From CAWHJB01 sp963698715 (lineage in GTDB: Bacteria; Chloroflexota; Anaerolineae; Anaerolineales; UBA4823), in the NCBI GenBank assembly GCA_963698715.1, contig CAVORW010000004.1:1-64000 (forward strand): 64,000 nt of DNA, read 5' to 3'. Positions 1-9,571 of the stretch are shown piece after piece (the stretch's first letter is position 1; each line of letters begins with the position of its first letter). The notes under the pieces were generated by a model. It was not told the origin of the DNA. It saw only the letters and a program-made list of their open reading frames with translations, and made no database searches. The position numbers were made by a program, and so were the translations under genes.

Positions 1-1543
1 AAGTTGAGCATTCCAATTATTGATCTCAATAGGACTTCAATTTCCTCTATAGCAATTATCTTAGATAAGATGATAAACAAGAATAATTCTAGTCCACCAC
101 CAAACAATATTTTGTAAGGGGGAAACAAATATTGGTAATCCAATAATTGTAGAAACAATAAAATAGCTAATTACGGCAATACTTATTGTCTTGATGCAGA
201 AAAGTAGTAATTCTCGTGACAACAGTTTATTGTTACTTGTTTTAATTAACAATGTTGATAAGATCCAATATAAAATCCATACTAAAAGATATGCTAATCC
301 TATTCCTTTATACGAAAAACTTTTATCAGGCTCCCGAAAGTAAAAAGAAACTGAGTATAAATAAAATCCCAAGATATGCTGCAACCCGATATAATCCCGA
401 TGAATAAAACCAATTCCTCATTAAATTTATACTGGAGATTAGAACTGCTGAAAGAACAAAATAAGGTAAGACTGAGGTAGTACCCAAAACTGATAATTCA
501 TCAAACGATCCCCTCTTTAAAAGGATGGTTAATAGAGGGTCTCTCAATGTAATAATAATTATGGATGGAATCATCGAGATAATAAGTATATAGCGCAAAT
601 GTGATTCAAGTTTTATGATTACTTCCTCATTTTCTCCCGAATCTACTCCATCCGCCATTTCAGGAAAAGTAACTATTGAAACACCATATCCCACAAATAC
701 AGATAAAAAGGACGCCACACCTAAGCTGTAGCCCAGATAAGATAAACTTCCCAATTCCGATTTTGATGCCCAAAATGCAATAATCGTTGGTGACAATGTA
801 AATGGAAGCATAGAAAAAATGGTGGGAACACTGTTTCTGACAATTTCAACAATAGAAATATGAGATATTGGAGCAAGAAAAGAAAAGTCAAGATAAGGAC
901 GAGAGCCCGGTATAAGAATTATTAACTGTAATGCAACTCCAATCCCCAATCCTAATGCCATACTCTTAATACCAATAATAGGAGAAAGGGCGATTATGGT
1001 TACGATTGGTCCTAAAGTTGTTAATATTGAGACAATTTCTGTTATTTTAAACTTTCTTTGTAGATGGTGTAGCACTCTAAAAAAGGCAACTAGAATTGAT
1101 AAGCATGTCGCCACCCATAGCATATTAGATGCAAGGACAGCATCTTGCATTAGCTGTGAAGGTAAATCGGGGACAAAATACTTTAATATAAATTTGCTTG
1201 TCAATACGCCAAATCCAAGCATTAACGCAGAGATTAATAAAATTAAGAAGAACAATGTAGACGATACAGAACTAAGCTCAAGCTTATTCTTCGTCAATCT
1301 CGAGATGGAAGGTAATATTAATGAAACCATTACAGCTGGCGTCGTACCCATGATAAAGCTCGGAAATGCTAGAGCTCCTAAATACGCATCCATCTCAATT
1401 CCTGTTCCAAATGAATATGCCCTGAGCCCTTGATGTATCAAACCCAAAATTCCCGAGACAATTAATATAATAGAGATTACCGCTGAATCTCTGAATACGC
1501 TACTTATAGGGTGATTAGAAGGTAAGTATTTTTCTTTTACCAT
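1..1543 (-). pseudogene. MurJ/MviN-family lipid flippase, frameshifted, continues past left edge
   Basis: This is a multi-pass membrane protein of the MurJ/MviN (MOP exporter) type, which flips lipid-linked cell-wall or polysaccharide precursors. The intact N-terminal part (start 1543) is 405 residues of nearly continuous hydrophobic segments and ends at a stop at 326. The family C-terminus continues in another frame from about 384, with a KGIGLAYLL segment like the GLALA region of MurJ. That frame stops at 61, and a third frame reading SKIIAIEEIEVLLRS runs to the window edge. At least two frameshifts are therefore needed, one near a T-rich run at 330-384 and one near 61-90. The gene is AT-rich and sits in an envelope-polysaccharide island. 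It may be a decaying gene or a sequence error; the family call is firm, the substrate is not. Confidence 0.75.
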
Positions 1544-1731
1544 GCCAATAAAAATGCCGAATTATTTAATATTAGGGATATACAAATCCCAGTAGTTGTC
1601 ACCAATTATCATTATCCAAATGCGATTAAGATCTAATTACCTAATTGAGAACTGAGAACCACCATGAATACTTAGAAGATTAGCGATCGAGTAATTTGTT
1701 CTCGATGGTTTTTAAAGTATTTATTAAGGAC

Positions 1732-2799
1732 TTATTCAGGATCTAAGCTTAGTAACAATCGATACTCCAAAATTCCATCCTCAATTTGATCTGCCTTAAC
1801 ATATGCATCAGCTAACTTTAGGTGATATTCATTATTACTTGGCGCTAATAATAAACATAATTTGTAATAACGAATTGCCTGTATTTGATCACCCCGAGTT
1901 TCATAAATTCTTCCCAAATGATAATAAGCTGATGCTTTAATTACAGGATTTTCTGATTTAAGGGCAACTATAAGATATTTTTCTGCTAAGTCTAATTCCC
2001 CCAAATGAAGGTGAGTAGCACCTAATGATTTATAAAACTCATAGTTTTCTGGGCTGGTAATTAGTGCCTCAATATATTGGTCGCGGGCTTTTTCTAAGAA
2101 CCCCTGTCTAAAATAAAAATCTCCAAGGGCTCCATAAGCAGTAGTTTGAATCCAATAGGGTTGTTGATAATTCTTGGCATCTTTAGTCGCTGCTTGTAGC
2201 TCAGCTTCTGCTTGCTTAAATTCACCCTGATCATAAAAGGCCCATGCAATAATTACTCTTTGTAGCACAGGAATCTTTACTGACTTTTCAACTTCTCTTG
2301 CGAGAATAAATAATCGGATTGCTTCTTTAGAGTTGCCTTCATTTTGCTGGTTGGCTGCTTGATATATTAGATAAGATGCCGCACCTGCAATTCGGAATGC
2401 GTTTATTGCTTTTTGATCATCCCCTTCAGCTAAATAAATATATCCCAAGAAATAATTTGCAAATAAATCGTCTGGATCAACAAGAATGGCTTGTACCAAA
2501 TAGCTTTTAGCTTTATCAGTATCACCTTGGAAGGCAAGGAAAGAGCCGAGTAAACGATATAACGATGATTGGCCTAAATACTCGCTATCGATTGGATGCT
2601 CAAGAAGTCGCGTTATAGCATCATTATAATGGCCCGAAATGTTATTTTGCCCATGAACACCGTGGTTAATTAATAGAGCAGTCTGATTAAGACGAAAAGT
2701 ATCGAAAAATGAGCTACTTTTGGTAATTAAAAATAGCATAACCATAAGAAATAATATCAGTGTAAATAATGATTTTCGATTATGTACTGTATTTGCCAT
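1732..2799 (-). CDS. Membrane-anchored TPR-repeat protein
   Basis: A 355-residue protein with one hydrophobic segment near the N-terminus (about residues 11-27), followed by tandem 34-residue TPR-like repeats to the end. Visible anchors include YFLGYIYLAEGDDQKAINAF, a KSLGATHLHLGELDLAEKYL repeat and YYHLGRIYETRGDQIQAIRYY. TPRs are protein-interaction scaffolds; anchoring suggests a role at the cell surface or in polysaccharide assembly, but no enzymatic function can be read. The ATG at 2799 lies inside a 15-bp target duplication of the neighbouring insertion sequence, so the original upstream region is now 1.5 kb away. No good ribosome-binding site precedes this start. The reading frame itself is intact. 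Confidence 0.8.
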   Translation of the reverse strand: MANTVHNRKSLFTLILFLMVMLFLITKSSSFFDTFRLNQTALLINHGVHGQNNISGHYNDAITRLLEHPIDSEYLGQSSLYRLLGSFLAFQGDTDKAKSYLVQAILVDPDDLFANYFLGYIYLAEGDDQKAINAFRIAGAASYLIYQAANQQNEGNSKEAIRLFILAREVEKSVKIPVLQRVIIAWAFYDQGEFKQAEAELQAATKDAKNYQQPYWIQTTAYGALGDFYFRQGFLEKARDQYIEALITSPENYEFYKSLGATHLHLGELDLAEKYLIVALKSENPVIKASAYYHLGRIYETRGDQIQAIRYYKLCLLLAPSNNEYHLKLADAYVKADQIEDGILEYRLLLSLDPE

Positions 2800-2803
2800 A
2801 AAA
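2789..2803. repeat. Target-site duplication, left copy
   Basis: The 15-mer GTATTTGCCATAAAA occurs here and again at 4338-4352, exactly outside the imperfect inverted ends of the insertion sequence. It spans the ATG of the TPR gene. Confidence 0.8.
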
Positions 2804-4337
2804 TGTATTCATCAATAGTAGCTTGAACATTACCAACTACATGAGCCAAATGCGATTGGCGAACTCATTGGGTGACAGGCCAGGAATACCAATTCCCTGG
2901 TGAGGTCGATCGTTGAATTCGGGTCGGAATTGCTCCAAGAGTGCAAGCAGTTTCTGGTCATTTTCCCAGGCATGGGAGGCCAACCATTCCTTCAAAGTGC
3001 GCACAAAGCGCTCGGCGATCCCATTGGACTGCGGGCGATGACGAGCAATGACCACATGAATGAACGGCTCATCGCGGGCCAGTTATGGAACACCTGAGCG
3101 GTGAAATGTACACCCCGATCCGAGATCAGAAATTGCAGTTCGGGGGGCAGGAGGGACCGCAGAGCCGCGACGATCATTTCGGCAGTGACCGCCGAACCGG
3201 CCACAAACAATGGCAGCCCCAGGCACTGCCGGGTGCAATTGTCGGTGATCACCAGGATGGCGATCCAAGCGGTGATGATCGGGGCCAGCTCCATCCGTTC
3301 TCGCAGGTCAAGGCGCTGCTGTCGCCAGTGTTCATCTTCCTGATCCCGTTGGGCGAGCGTTTGTCGCCGTTGGTCTCGGTGGGCCTTCCAGCGCTCGGTT
3401 TCGGCTTGGCGAGTAGGACGTTGCCTGCGACGCTCAGGTTTGCTCAACCTCTGGAGTTGTCTTCCGGCTTGCCGATGTTGCTGACGGATGGCTTGCCAGG
3501 TGCGACCCTCCTGGCTGCGACGAGCACGAATGCCACGGCGGTCGTGCCCCAATTGGACTTCTGCCTGGCGCAACCGGCGAATTTCGGTCTTCCGGGAAAG
3601 CGTTTCGCCGTTGGTAGGTGCCTGTTCTGGAGGGCCTGTGGCTGATAAGCTGTAACAAAAGCCCGCATCGCTTCGGTATAAGAGCGCGAACCTGGTCTTC
3701 GAAGATCCGTCCCGGATACTGGGCTGCTGCTGCTTCGTCTTTTGGACGCTCGATCACCAGATGGCCCGAGGATCCGCTCACCGCCGGAAGTTTGTCTTCC
3801 ACTTCATGACTGGCTGGGACAAAACACAAGTCAACGTTGACGGCCTGTCCTGGTTCTTCTGCCGTGCGAGTTATGGTTTTGAAGGTGCTTTTTTTCGCCC
3901 GTGTTCCTCCGGCTTCCACAGCCCGGCTTCTTCCAGATAGATGTCGCACGGTGTTTGGACTGACCAGGGGTACCCAATTGTTCGCCTTGGCGATTTCATC
4001 GGCAAGGCGATGCTTGCCCCAATCGGCATGCTGATCGTGCAACTCGAGCACTTTTCTGCTCAATCGGCTCGGAGACGGTGCCATATCCTTTCTCTGGCCC
4101 TTTCTTCTCGTACGTTTCCAGGCCCTGGTATCCGTCGGCGTCGAAGCGATCCTTCCAGTAGTAAAACGTTGCCCGCCCCACATGGGCTTTCCGACAGGCT
4201 TCGGTGACGTTGCCCGTAGCTTCCCAGGTCTCGAGCAATAACTTTCGCTGCTGGGGAGTGGTCGGTGCAAAGTAGGTGTGTTTTGGACTCTATGCTCCTA
4301 TCTTATCTAATTGTCTAAGCTTGTGTTGATGATTAAA
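2804..4337 (-). mobile_element. Degraded insertion sequence with integrase-core (IS481-like) transposase
   Basis: A complete element of about 1534 bp is bounded by imperfect inverted repeats. Position 2804 inward (TGTATTCATCAATAGTAGCT) matches the reverse complement of 4337 inward (TTTAATCATCAACACAAGCT) at about 20 of 28 positions by eye. The element is flanked by a 15-bp direct repeat. IS481-family members are known to have ends starting TG and direct repeats of up to about 15 bp, although they are usually shorter than this. The element is GC-rich in an AT-rich surrounding, so it came from a different background. Its only gene is the broken transposase on the minus strand. Confidence 0.75.
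2837..4270 (-). pseudogene. Transposase with helix-turn-helix and rve integrase core, at least three frameshifts
   Basis: Read in order on the minus strand across several frames. A helix-turn-helix (ETWEATGNVTEACRKAHVG, then ATFYYWKDRF) lies near 4240-4150. A second DNA-binding part (LELHDQHADWGKHRLADEI) follows near 4060-4000. The RNase-H-fold core then shows the first Asp in AVNVDLCFVP (about 3840), the second in FLISDRGVHF (about 3120) and the Glu in PQSNGIAERFVRT (about 3010). Frames change near 4070, between 3690 and 3570, and near 3060-3110, so no full-length protein can be made. A long Arg/Gln-rich helical stretch separates the first two catalytic Asp regions. The DDE triad and domain order fit the IS481-like group. 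Confidence 0.82.
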
Positions 4338-4352
4338 GTATTTGCCATAAAA
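4338..4352. repeat. Target-site duplication, right copy
   Basis: Second copy of the 15-bp sequence GTATTTGCCATAAAA. Beyond it, the sequence from 4353 rightward is what originally preceded the TPR gene. Confidence 0.8.
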
Positions 4353-4412
4353 AATCAAAACAATTGAAAGTCTAAATTCACTCAGTCTTATTTCAAGAAA
4401 ATATTATGTCTG

Positions 4413-5206
4413 CTAAGAAACCACTTCAATTGACTGTAAGTATTCTTTAATACTCCATGAATTTTTCCATATAAGTAAGATTTTATGCTCTGACTCTTTC
4501 TCTAGATGTAAAGTAACCGATACTCCATCAGCATTCAATAAATCATATGCGTCTCGAAGAACTTCTCCTTTAACAATTATATGCTTATCAATTATTGGGG
4601 GCGTTTTTCGATAATCGATCGAGATCGAGTAAAATTTTTCGTCCATATTTTTCGATCTCTTACTTCCGTTCCGTTCAATATCCCAAGGCGACTCACCAGG
4701 AATGAGGATTTTATATAACAAATCTTTCCTCCATAATCCAACTGTAATACATACTCGGTATCGAGAATCCTTCGGGATTTCTCCAATTTTTTTCTCTTAA
4801 AGTATTATGTCCATTAGGTAATGGATGTCCTGATATTAATTTGATGAAACCTATCCTTTCTCTTTTTCGCTACATCAACCAAATTGATTATTTCATCCGT
4901 ATGAACAGGTGATATAACAAGTCTGTCTTCTATCCATAAGATTACCCATTCATCTGGAATTTCCTTTAGCATCTTCATGAGATTTGTGGAATAATCAACG
5001 TCTTCTCCCACCAATATTGGCCTCACTCTTGAATGGTTGAACTTGTGAGTATTTGAGCCCAAATAGATTGGGTAGGGACAATCCGGCCAATTTTTAAAGA
5101 AATAATAAAAAAATATCGGCCAAATATCTCGATATCGATCGCAAGATACGACTAAGATCGCAACATTCAAGGATTTCATCTCCAAACACTTTTTGATACT
5201 AATCAA
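4413..5206 (-). pseudogene. Glycosyltransferase-like protein, two frameshifts
   Basis: Three minus-strand frames join into one protein of about 260 residues. The first (5206 to about 4870) begins with NVAILVVSCDRYRDIWPIFF and contains WVILWIEDRLVISPV. The middle (about 4865-4795) reads IGFIKLISGHPLPNG. The last (about 4790-4413) reads IGEIPKDSRYRVCITVG, then LWRKDLLYKILIPGESPWDIE. The closing PGESPWD block preceded by a W-R-K-D element is typical of a small glycosyltransferase-like family found in polysaccharide clusters. The second shift sits in a run of seven A; the first is also in A-rich sequence. Recent decay or homopolymer sequencing error are both possible. Sugar specificity cannot be inferred. 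Confidence 0.6.
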
Positions 5207-5245
5207 TCGCAGGTGTGTTGATGCTACCGAATTAGCAATGATACA

Positions 5246-6494
5246 TCACTTCTCAGGTACTAAATTAAGCCACGCCTCTAATCTTAGCTCAGCAATTATT
5301 TTACGGCTCATACTCCACCAACGATAGGGATAGTACAAAGGCAAAACCAGGTTCGAACGCACCCGATAGCGTTGGCGCATGAATTTCGGACTTGGAAATA
5401 GATAGGTTATCAACGATTTTATCCGCTAGATATGCGGTGCAAATTCCATCAGCCTGATCAAACCACTAACAAGGCTATTTTGTCCAATATTGATTTTCGC
5501 TAGGACTAGTTTTTCTTCCTGTGGGATCATTTGAGCGTTTAATTCTGACAATACCCATTTTGGAATATCCACTATAAAGTACTCGCAAGTTGCCATCAAT
5601 ACATAGTAAGCAGCTGCACTCCAACAAAAAATCTTTGCTTGCTGGGCAATCTGAGCCCAATCAATATTATCATCTGTCTGTCTACTGAGTAGGTAAATAT
5701 CCATAAACCAGATGAGCAATCCTACCCCAATCCCATGCTGCAACCCTAGGTGGGCACATAAAAACAATAAATGGGCCGAATTAGTTAGAAATTCTAACTG
5801 ATTCGAATTGGAACGTGAAGTTTCTCTGTTATTCCAGAACCATTCCATTTGGGGTTGAAAAATTGATGATTTACCACTTGCCAATCGCCAGTGAACTTCT
5901 ACAAAAACATTCGCCTTTTTCTTATGTGCGAAAAGAGTGCAGCGTGATTAACCTGATTTTCAAAAGCATCATTGATGGCAGGTACTCGTTGATAACCTAA
6001 GGCAATAATCATTTCTATTGTCTTATCCAACTTTTCCTGACGCACTAGTAGATCAAGATCATTCATTGGTCGCAATGCTAAATCTTCATATAGGGTCTGC
6101 ACGAAGGCAGCGCCTTTCAGTACAATGACCTGGATGTTAGCTTCATCACGCCTTCAATATACGTTCCAGCTCCTGCATGAGCATGATGTTTCTAGCCGCG
6201 GTAGCATAGTAGGATGATTGTAGAATGTTAAACGCCTTACGATCAAACAATGAGTGCAGTTTATATGAGCCCTTGATTGCCCAATAGATGAGTGGGGCGA
6301 CACCTTCGGATTTAGCCATATGCGCCAACAGAGACGCATCATTAAGCTTTATTGCAGATAATTGTTCAAATATTAACGTGTCGTACTGCGAGCATTCGGG
6401 GTGCTGTACATCGAGGTCCGTGGCAGGTGATGGCGCAGAGTAAACGGTATAAAGATTCGTGGCGTAGATCAGAATATTTTGGGAAATGGGTCAT
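5246..6494 (-). pseudogene. Decayed nucleotidyltransferase-fold protein (NTP_transf_5-like), tandem paralogue
   Basis: Fragments in several frames line up with the intact gene just upstream (6528-7685). From the N-terminus: ESLYRLLCAITC near 6460; a part with KSEGVAPLIYW and a YYATAARNIMLMQELERIL segment at about 6400-6150; LRPMNDLDLLVRQEKLDKTI at about 6090-6040, carrying the family DxD-type motif; a part ending SGLIRLMEFAPHI at 5426; and a tail LFPSPKFMRQRYRVRSN ending at stop 5246. At least three frameshifts separate these pieces. The parent family (Pfam PF14907) is common in exopolysaccharide clusters, but its reaction is unknown. It cannot produce a full protein as it stands. Confidence 0.75.
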
Positions 6495-6527
6495 AATATA
6501 GAGATATATTAAGTGCTTGGAGTAAAT

Positions 6528-7685
6528 TTACCTCGCCCCTCCCACCAACAGATCCCCCCATCGGCGCAGGTAGCCGAGCGGAAGCAGCCATTTACCGCGG
6601 ATCTGATACCGGCTGATGATATAAGCCGGAGCCGGGAAAATAAAACCAAGGATCACCGGCAGGCGGTATCGAACTTTTAGCGCCCCGATAGAATCCCAGA
6701 TCTCACCGGTGGCATCTGTAAAGATCGTTTTTGGGATGCCCCATAAAGGGATATCGTCAAGGCAAACCGGCTCACTGACCGGCGGCAGCACGCTTTCCGG
6801 GATTTGGGTCGCAAAAAGAAAGTTTACCCAGGATAATATTGTTCGAAAATCTTGCCCGAATCCGGAGCCGTCCGCCAGGCTGGCAACTTCCAACCAATCA
6901 ATTTGGTCCGAATATTGATGGATGAGGCAATGAAGGTCGTACAACCACAGCAGGCGCGTGTGTCCATCATCCCGGTGGTGAAAAATAAGGTGAGCCGCAA
7001 GGTACAACAGATCGGCGCCGGGCAGCAGCATCCTGGCGGCATACGGGTGATCTTCGAAATGGTCCGGATCGATCCCAACCAGGGGTGTTGTCTGCTCCCA
7101 AAGCCAGTCATTGAGCGTTCTTGGTTGAGATTTTCTCAGGTTGATCAGCTGCCAGTGCAATTCGACCCTGGTATTTTGGCGATTGCCAAACACCAGGTGA
7201 TAGCTGGCGTTGAGCTGCTTGTAACCTAGCGAGCGTAATATTCCCGCAGCTTTTGATAGGGTGCTCTGATCCACCCATAAATCCAGGTCGTTCATCGGAC
7301 GCAGCCCGATATCACCGTAAAGGCTGGCTGCCAGAGCGGCGCCTTTCAGTACGACCGCCTGCACGCCAGCATCGACCAAAGCTGCCAGGATGCGATCCAG
7401 CTCCCGGAAGAGCAGGTGATTGGAAGCCACAGTGCTGTAGTAAGCCTGATCCAGCTCGCGACGGGCCGGTTCAGGGATCGGAAAAGGCCGGGAGTCAACC
7501 TCCTGGATTGTGCGGGACAGGAGCGGGGCGACGCCGTGCGTCAGGGCAACCTCCTTGATCCAGCGCCATTTTTCGGGCGAATAGTGTTCCCAAGCGACCT
7601 GCCCGGCCCGATCCGAAAGCAGGCAGCCCAGGTCCAGGGTGATTTCATTACGGGTCAGTATCGTTGAACTTTCGCTCATCAGCAT
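6528..7685 (-). CDS. Nucleotidyltransferase family protein (NTP_transf_5 type)
   Basis: An intact 385-residue protein. The core reads AVVLKGAALAASLYGDIGLR followed by PMNDLDLWVDQ (about residues 112-145); the GS-like turn and DxD pair resemble the metal-binding site of the nucleotidyltransferase superfamily. Downstream are ELHWQLI and a helical C-terminal half with a basic, hydrophobic tail. The family is annotated as uncharacterised nucleotidyltransferase and often neighbours glycan genes; substrate and product are unknown. It is the healthy copy of the broken gene at 5246-6494 and marks the transition from the AT-rich island to GC-richer chromosome. ATG at 7685 and a second ATG two codons later are both possible starts. 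Confidence 0.75.
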   Translation of the reverse strand: MLMSESSTILTRNEITLDLGCLLSDRAGQVAWEHYSPEKWRWIKEVALTHGVAPLLSRTIQEVDSRPFPIPEPARRELDQAYYSTVASNHLLFRELDRILAALVDAGVQAVVLKGAALAASLYGDIGLRPMNDLDLWVDQSTLSKAAGILRSLGYKQLNASYHLVFGNRQNTRVELHWQLINLRKSQPRTLNDWLWEQTTPLVGIDPDHFEDHPYAARMLLPGADLLYLAAHLIFHHRDDGHTRLLWLYDLHCLIHQYSDQIDWLEVASLADGSGFGQDFRTILSWVNFLFATQIPESVLPPVSEPVCLDDIPLWGIPKTIFTDATGEIWDSIGALKVRYRLPVILGFIFPAPAYIISRYQIRGKWLLPLGYLRRWGDLLVGGAR

Positions 7686-7967
7686 TCGCCCGGCCTGGCT
7701 TGCGGCCGCGCTCCGCCCTTTCGACAGTGAGGGCCTAAAACCCCATCCATAAATAAATAATGGTCAGCAGCAATCGAAGCAGCAGTGGACAAAATACGCC
7801 CACCAGACCCGACCACAGTGATCCTAATTGATTCTAACGATTAATAACCGATTATGCCAGTTTGGGGCGTAAAGGTCCAATAAAATTGGGTCTCAATAAA
7901 ATTAGACGGGATAACGGACTGTGTAAATCAAGCGGTGTACATTGCTCGATTCTTTATACACGCAAGC

Positions 7968-8657
7968 TCATTTTGCTGCAACTCTGGGCCGGGAGGGCGA
8001 GGCAAAGAGTGCTGCCAGTCCATCTGCCCCGGGTCGGTTGGTCACCGCCAGGACCTCGTCTCCGGCCTGGAAGATTGTGTTGCCATGCGGCATGACGACT
8101 TTACCATCCCGGATGATGGCTGCGATCACGCATTCGGCCGGTATTAGCAGATCTTTAATCGCTACCCCGACGGCCTTCGCTCCTACGGGGATTTTCTCCT
8201 CCACCAGCGAGTAATCCCCACGGCGCAGCTTGAGCAGGGTGACCATATCACCCAGGGACATTTCCTCTTGAATCAGGCGGGCCATGACCTCAGAATGATT
8301 AAGGGCTACATCCACGTGGAATTTCTCATCGAACAGCCAGGCGTTGCGGGGGTTGTTAATCCGGGCAATAGTACGCGGAACGTTAAACATCTGCCGGGCA
8401 ATATAGCAGATTGCCAGGTTGTCTTCATCGTTTGCCTCGCAAGCGGCCAGGACTTCCGCCTCAGCGATCCCGGCGTTTTTTAAGACTTCCGGCTCGGTAG
8501 GATTCCCTTCAAAGATCACCTCGGTCGGGAGTTCGCGGTGGACGCGAGCCAGAATTTCTTTGCGATGCTCGACAACCCGCACTTGATAACCTTCCGCCAA
8601 CAATAATTGCGCCAACTGGGTGCCGGTTCTTCCGCTACCAGCGATCAATACAAACAT
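7968..8657 (-). CDS. trkA: TrkA-type potassium uptake regulatory protein (RCK_N plus RCK_C)
   Basis: A 229-residue cytosolic gating or regulatory subunit for potassium transport. The N-terminal Rossmann fold begins MFVLIAGSGRTGTQLAQLL (nucleotide-binding GxGxxG). The acidic strand end VVEHRKE fits NAD(H) or nucleotide binding, and EANDEDNLAICYIAR is typical of RCK_N. The C-terminal part (about residues 137-216) matches an RCK_C domain with VPVGAKAVG-like and HGNTIFQAGDEVLAV segments. A GGAGGT ribosome-binding site lies just upstream of the ATG at 8657. It is followed by open sequence and preceded by a second TrkA-like gene and a KimA-like transporter, so the three probably work together in K+ homeostasis. 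Confidence 0.85.
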   Translation of the reverse strand: MFVLIAGSGRTGTQLAQLLLAEGYQVRVVEHRKEILARVHRELPTEVIFEGNPTEPEVLKNAGIAEAEVLAACEANDEDNLAICYIARQMFNVPRTIARINNPRNAWLFDEKFHVDVALNHSEVMARLIQEEMSLGDMVTLLKLRRGDYSLVEEKIPVGAKAVGVAIKDLLIPAECVIAAIIRDGKVVMPHGNTIFQAGDEVLAVTNRPGADGLAALFASPSRPRVAAK

Positions 8658-8833
8658 CTGGGACCTCCGTTTTCAAGGCTGAGCTGCAAAACACCAATTT
8701 GCTGCAACCTGCCGGACATAGACAAAATCTTCGTGGATTGCCAGTTTGGATAGCTGTTTACGAACGCAATTGCGCTCACGAACAACCATCAAAAAGATCC
8801 TGACTGGCTGTGTAAGTCAGCTAACCAACCCTG

Positions 8834-9481
8834 TTAAAATTTCAGAAGCTCGCGCAAGGTGGTGATGCCGCTCAGGGTAGCGCTTACCAGGACGACGTCG
8901 CCGTGTTGTAAAACTGTATCACAATCCGGCAGCAAAGCCCGCCCGGCGCGGGTCAAGCCAACCGGCGCGCAGTCCGTCTTCGGCAGCAAATCCCTTAACG
9001 GGCGGCTATCCCAGCCTTCAGGAACGGTAAATTCGTAAACTTCGACTTCCCCATTGCCGGCGGAGAACACTGTCCGCATTTCGCGGTGGTAAAGCAGCTC
9101 TTCGATGCGCTGAGCGCCCCAGCTGGTTGAGCCAACAATTTGCACACCAAAAGCTTCATGCAGGGAGCGCCAGCTGGGATCGTAATTCCTTACAACAACA
9201 TTCAGGATGTTGAAGACACTGCGCGCGATTTGAGCTACAACCGCGTTCAAGCTATCGGAGCTGGTCACCGCAGCCACCCCATCGGCTTCGTCCATTCCTG
9301 CCCGGCGCAGCACGTCCTGGTTCAAAGCTTCCCCTTCAATGGTTCGACCCCGAAATTCAGGATTCAGGTTTAGAAAAGCCCCGGGCCGGCTGTCAATGAT
9401 GGTAACTTTATGCCCTTTTTGGAACAGGCGCATAGCTAGCTCTGATCCGACCCTTCCACAACCTACCACTATGATATTCAT
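8834..9481 (-). CDS. trkA: TrkA-type potassium uptake regulatory protein, second copy
   Basis: A 215-residue RCK protein. MNIIVVGCGRVGSELAMRLF is the nucleotide-binding N-terminus and VTIIDSRPGAF the acidic strand end. GMDEADGVAAVTSSDSLNAV is the RCK_N region, and the final third (VPEGWDSRPLRDLLPK to HGDVVLVSATLSGI) is RCK_C. The ATG at 9481 is preferred over an upstream one at 9496 because AGAGGAAAA sits five bases before it. Pairs of single TrkA proteins, rather than one long TrkA, are common in Gram-positive-type systems. No Trk/Ktr channel subunit is in view; the KimA-like transporter next door is the visible candidate partner. Confidence 0.85.
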   Translation of the reverse strand: MNIIVVGCGRVGSELAMRLFQKGHKVTIIDSRPGAFLNLNPEFRGRTIEGEALNQDVLRRAGMDEADGVAAVTSSDSLNAVVAQIARSVFNILNVVVRNYDPSWRSLHEAFGVQIVGSTSWGAQRIEELLYHREMRTVFSAGNGEVEVYEFTVPEGWDSRPLRDLLPKTDCAPVGLTRAGRALLPDCDTVLQHGDVVLVSATLSGITTLRELLKF

Positions 9482-9571
9482 CGCTTTTCCTCTCATTCCG
9501 CTGCCAGCATGCTCAGGACTGTCACAGGGAACACATAAATATATTAAATCTGCGCCCAGCTATGCCAGCTA

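Noticed and set aside
3085..3645. A 186-codon plus-strand frame inside the insertion sequence
   Set aside because: It is antisense to the DDE core, which explains the sequence better on the minus strand.
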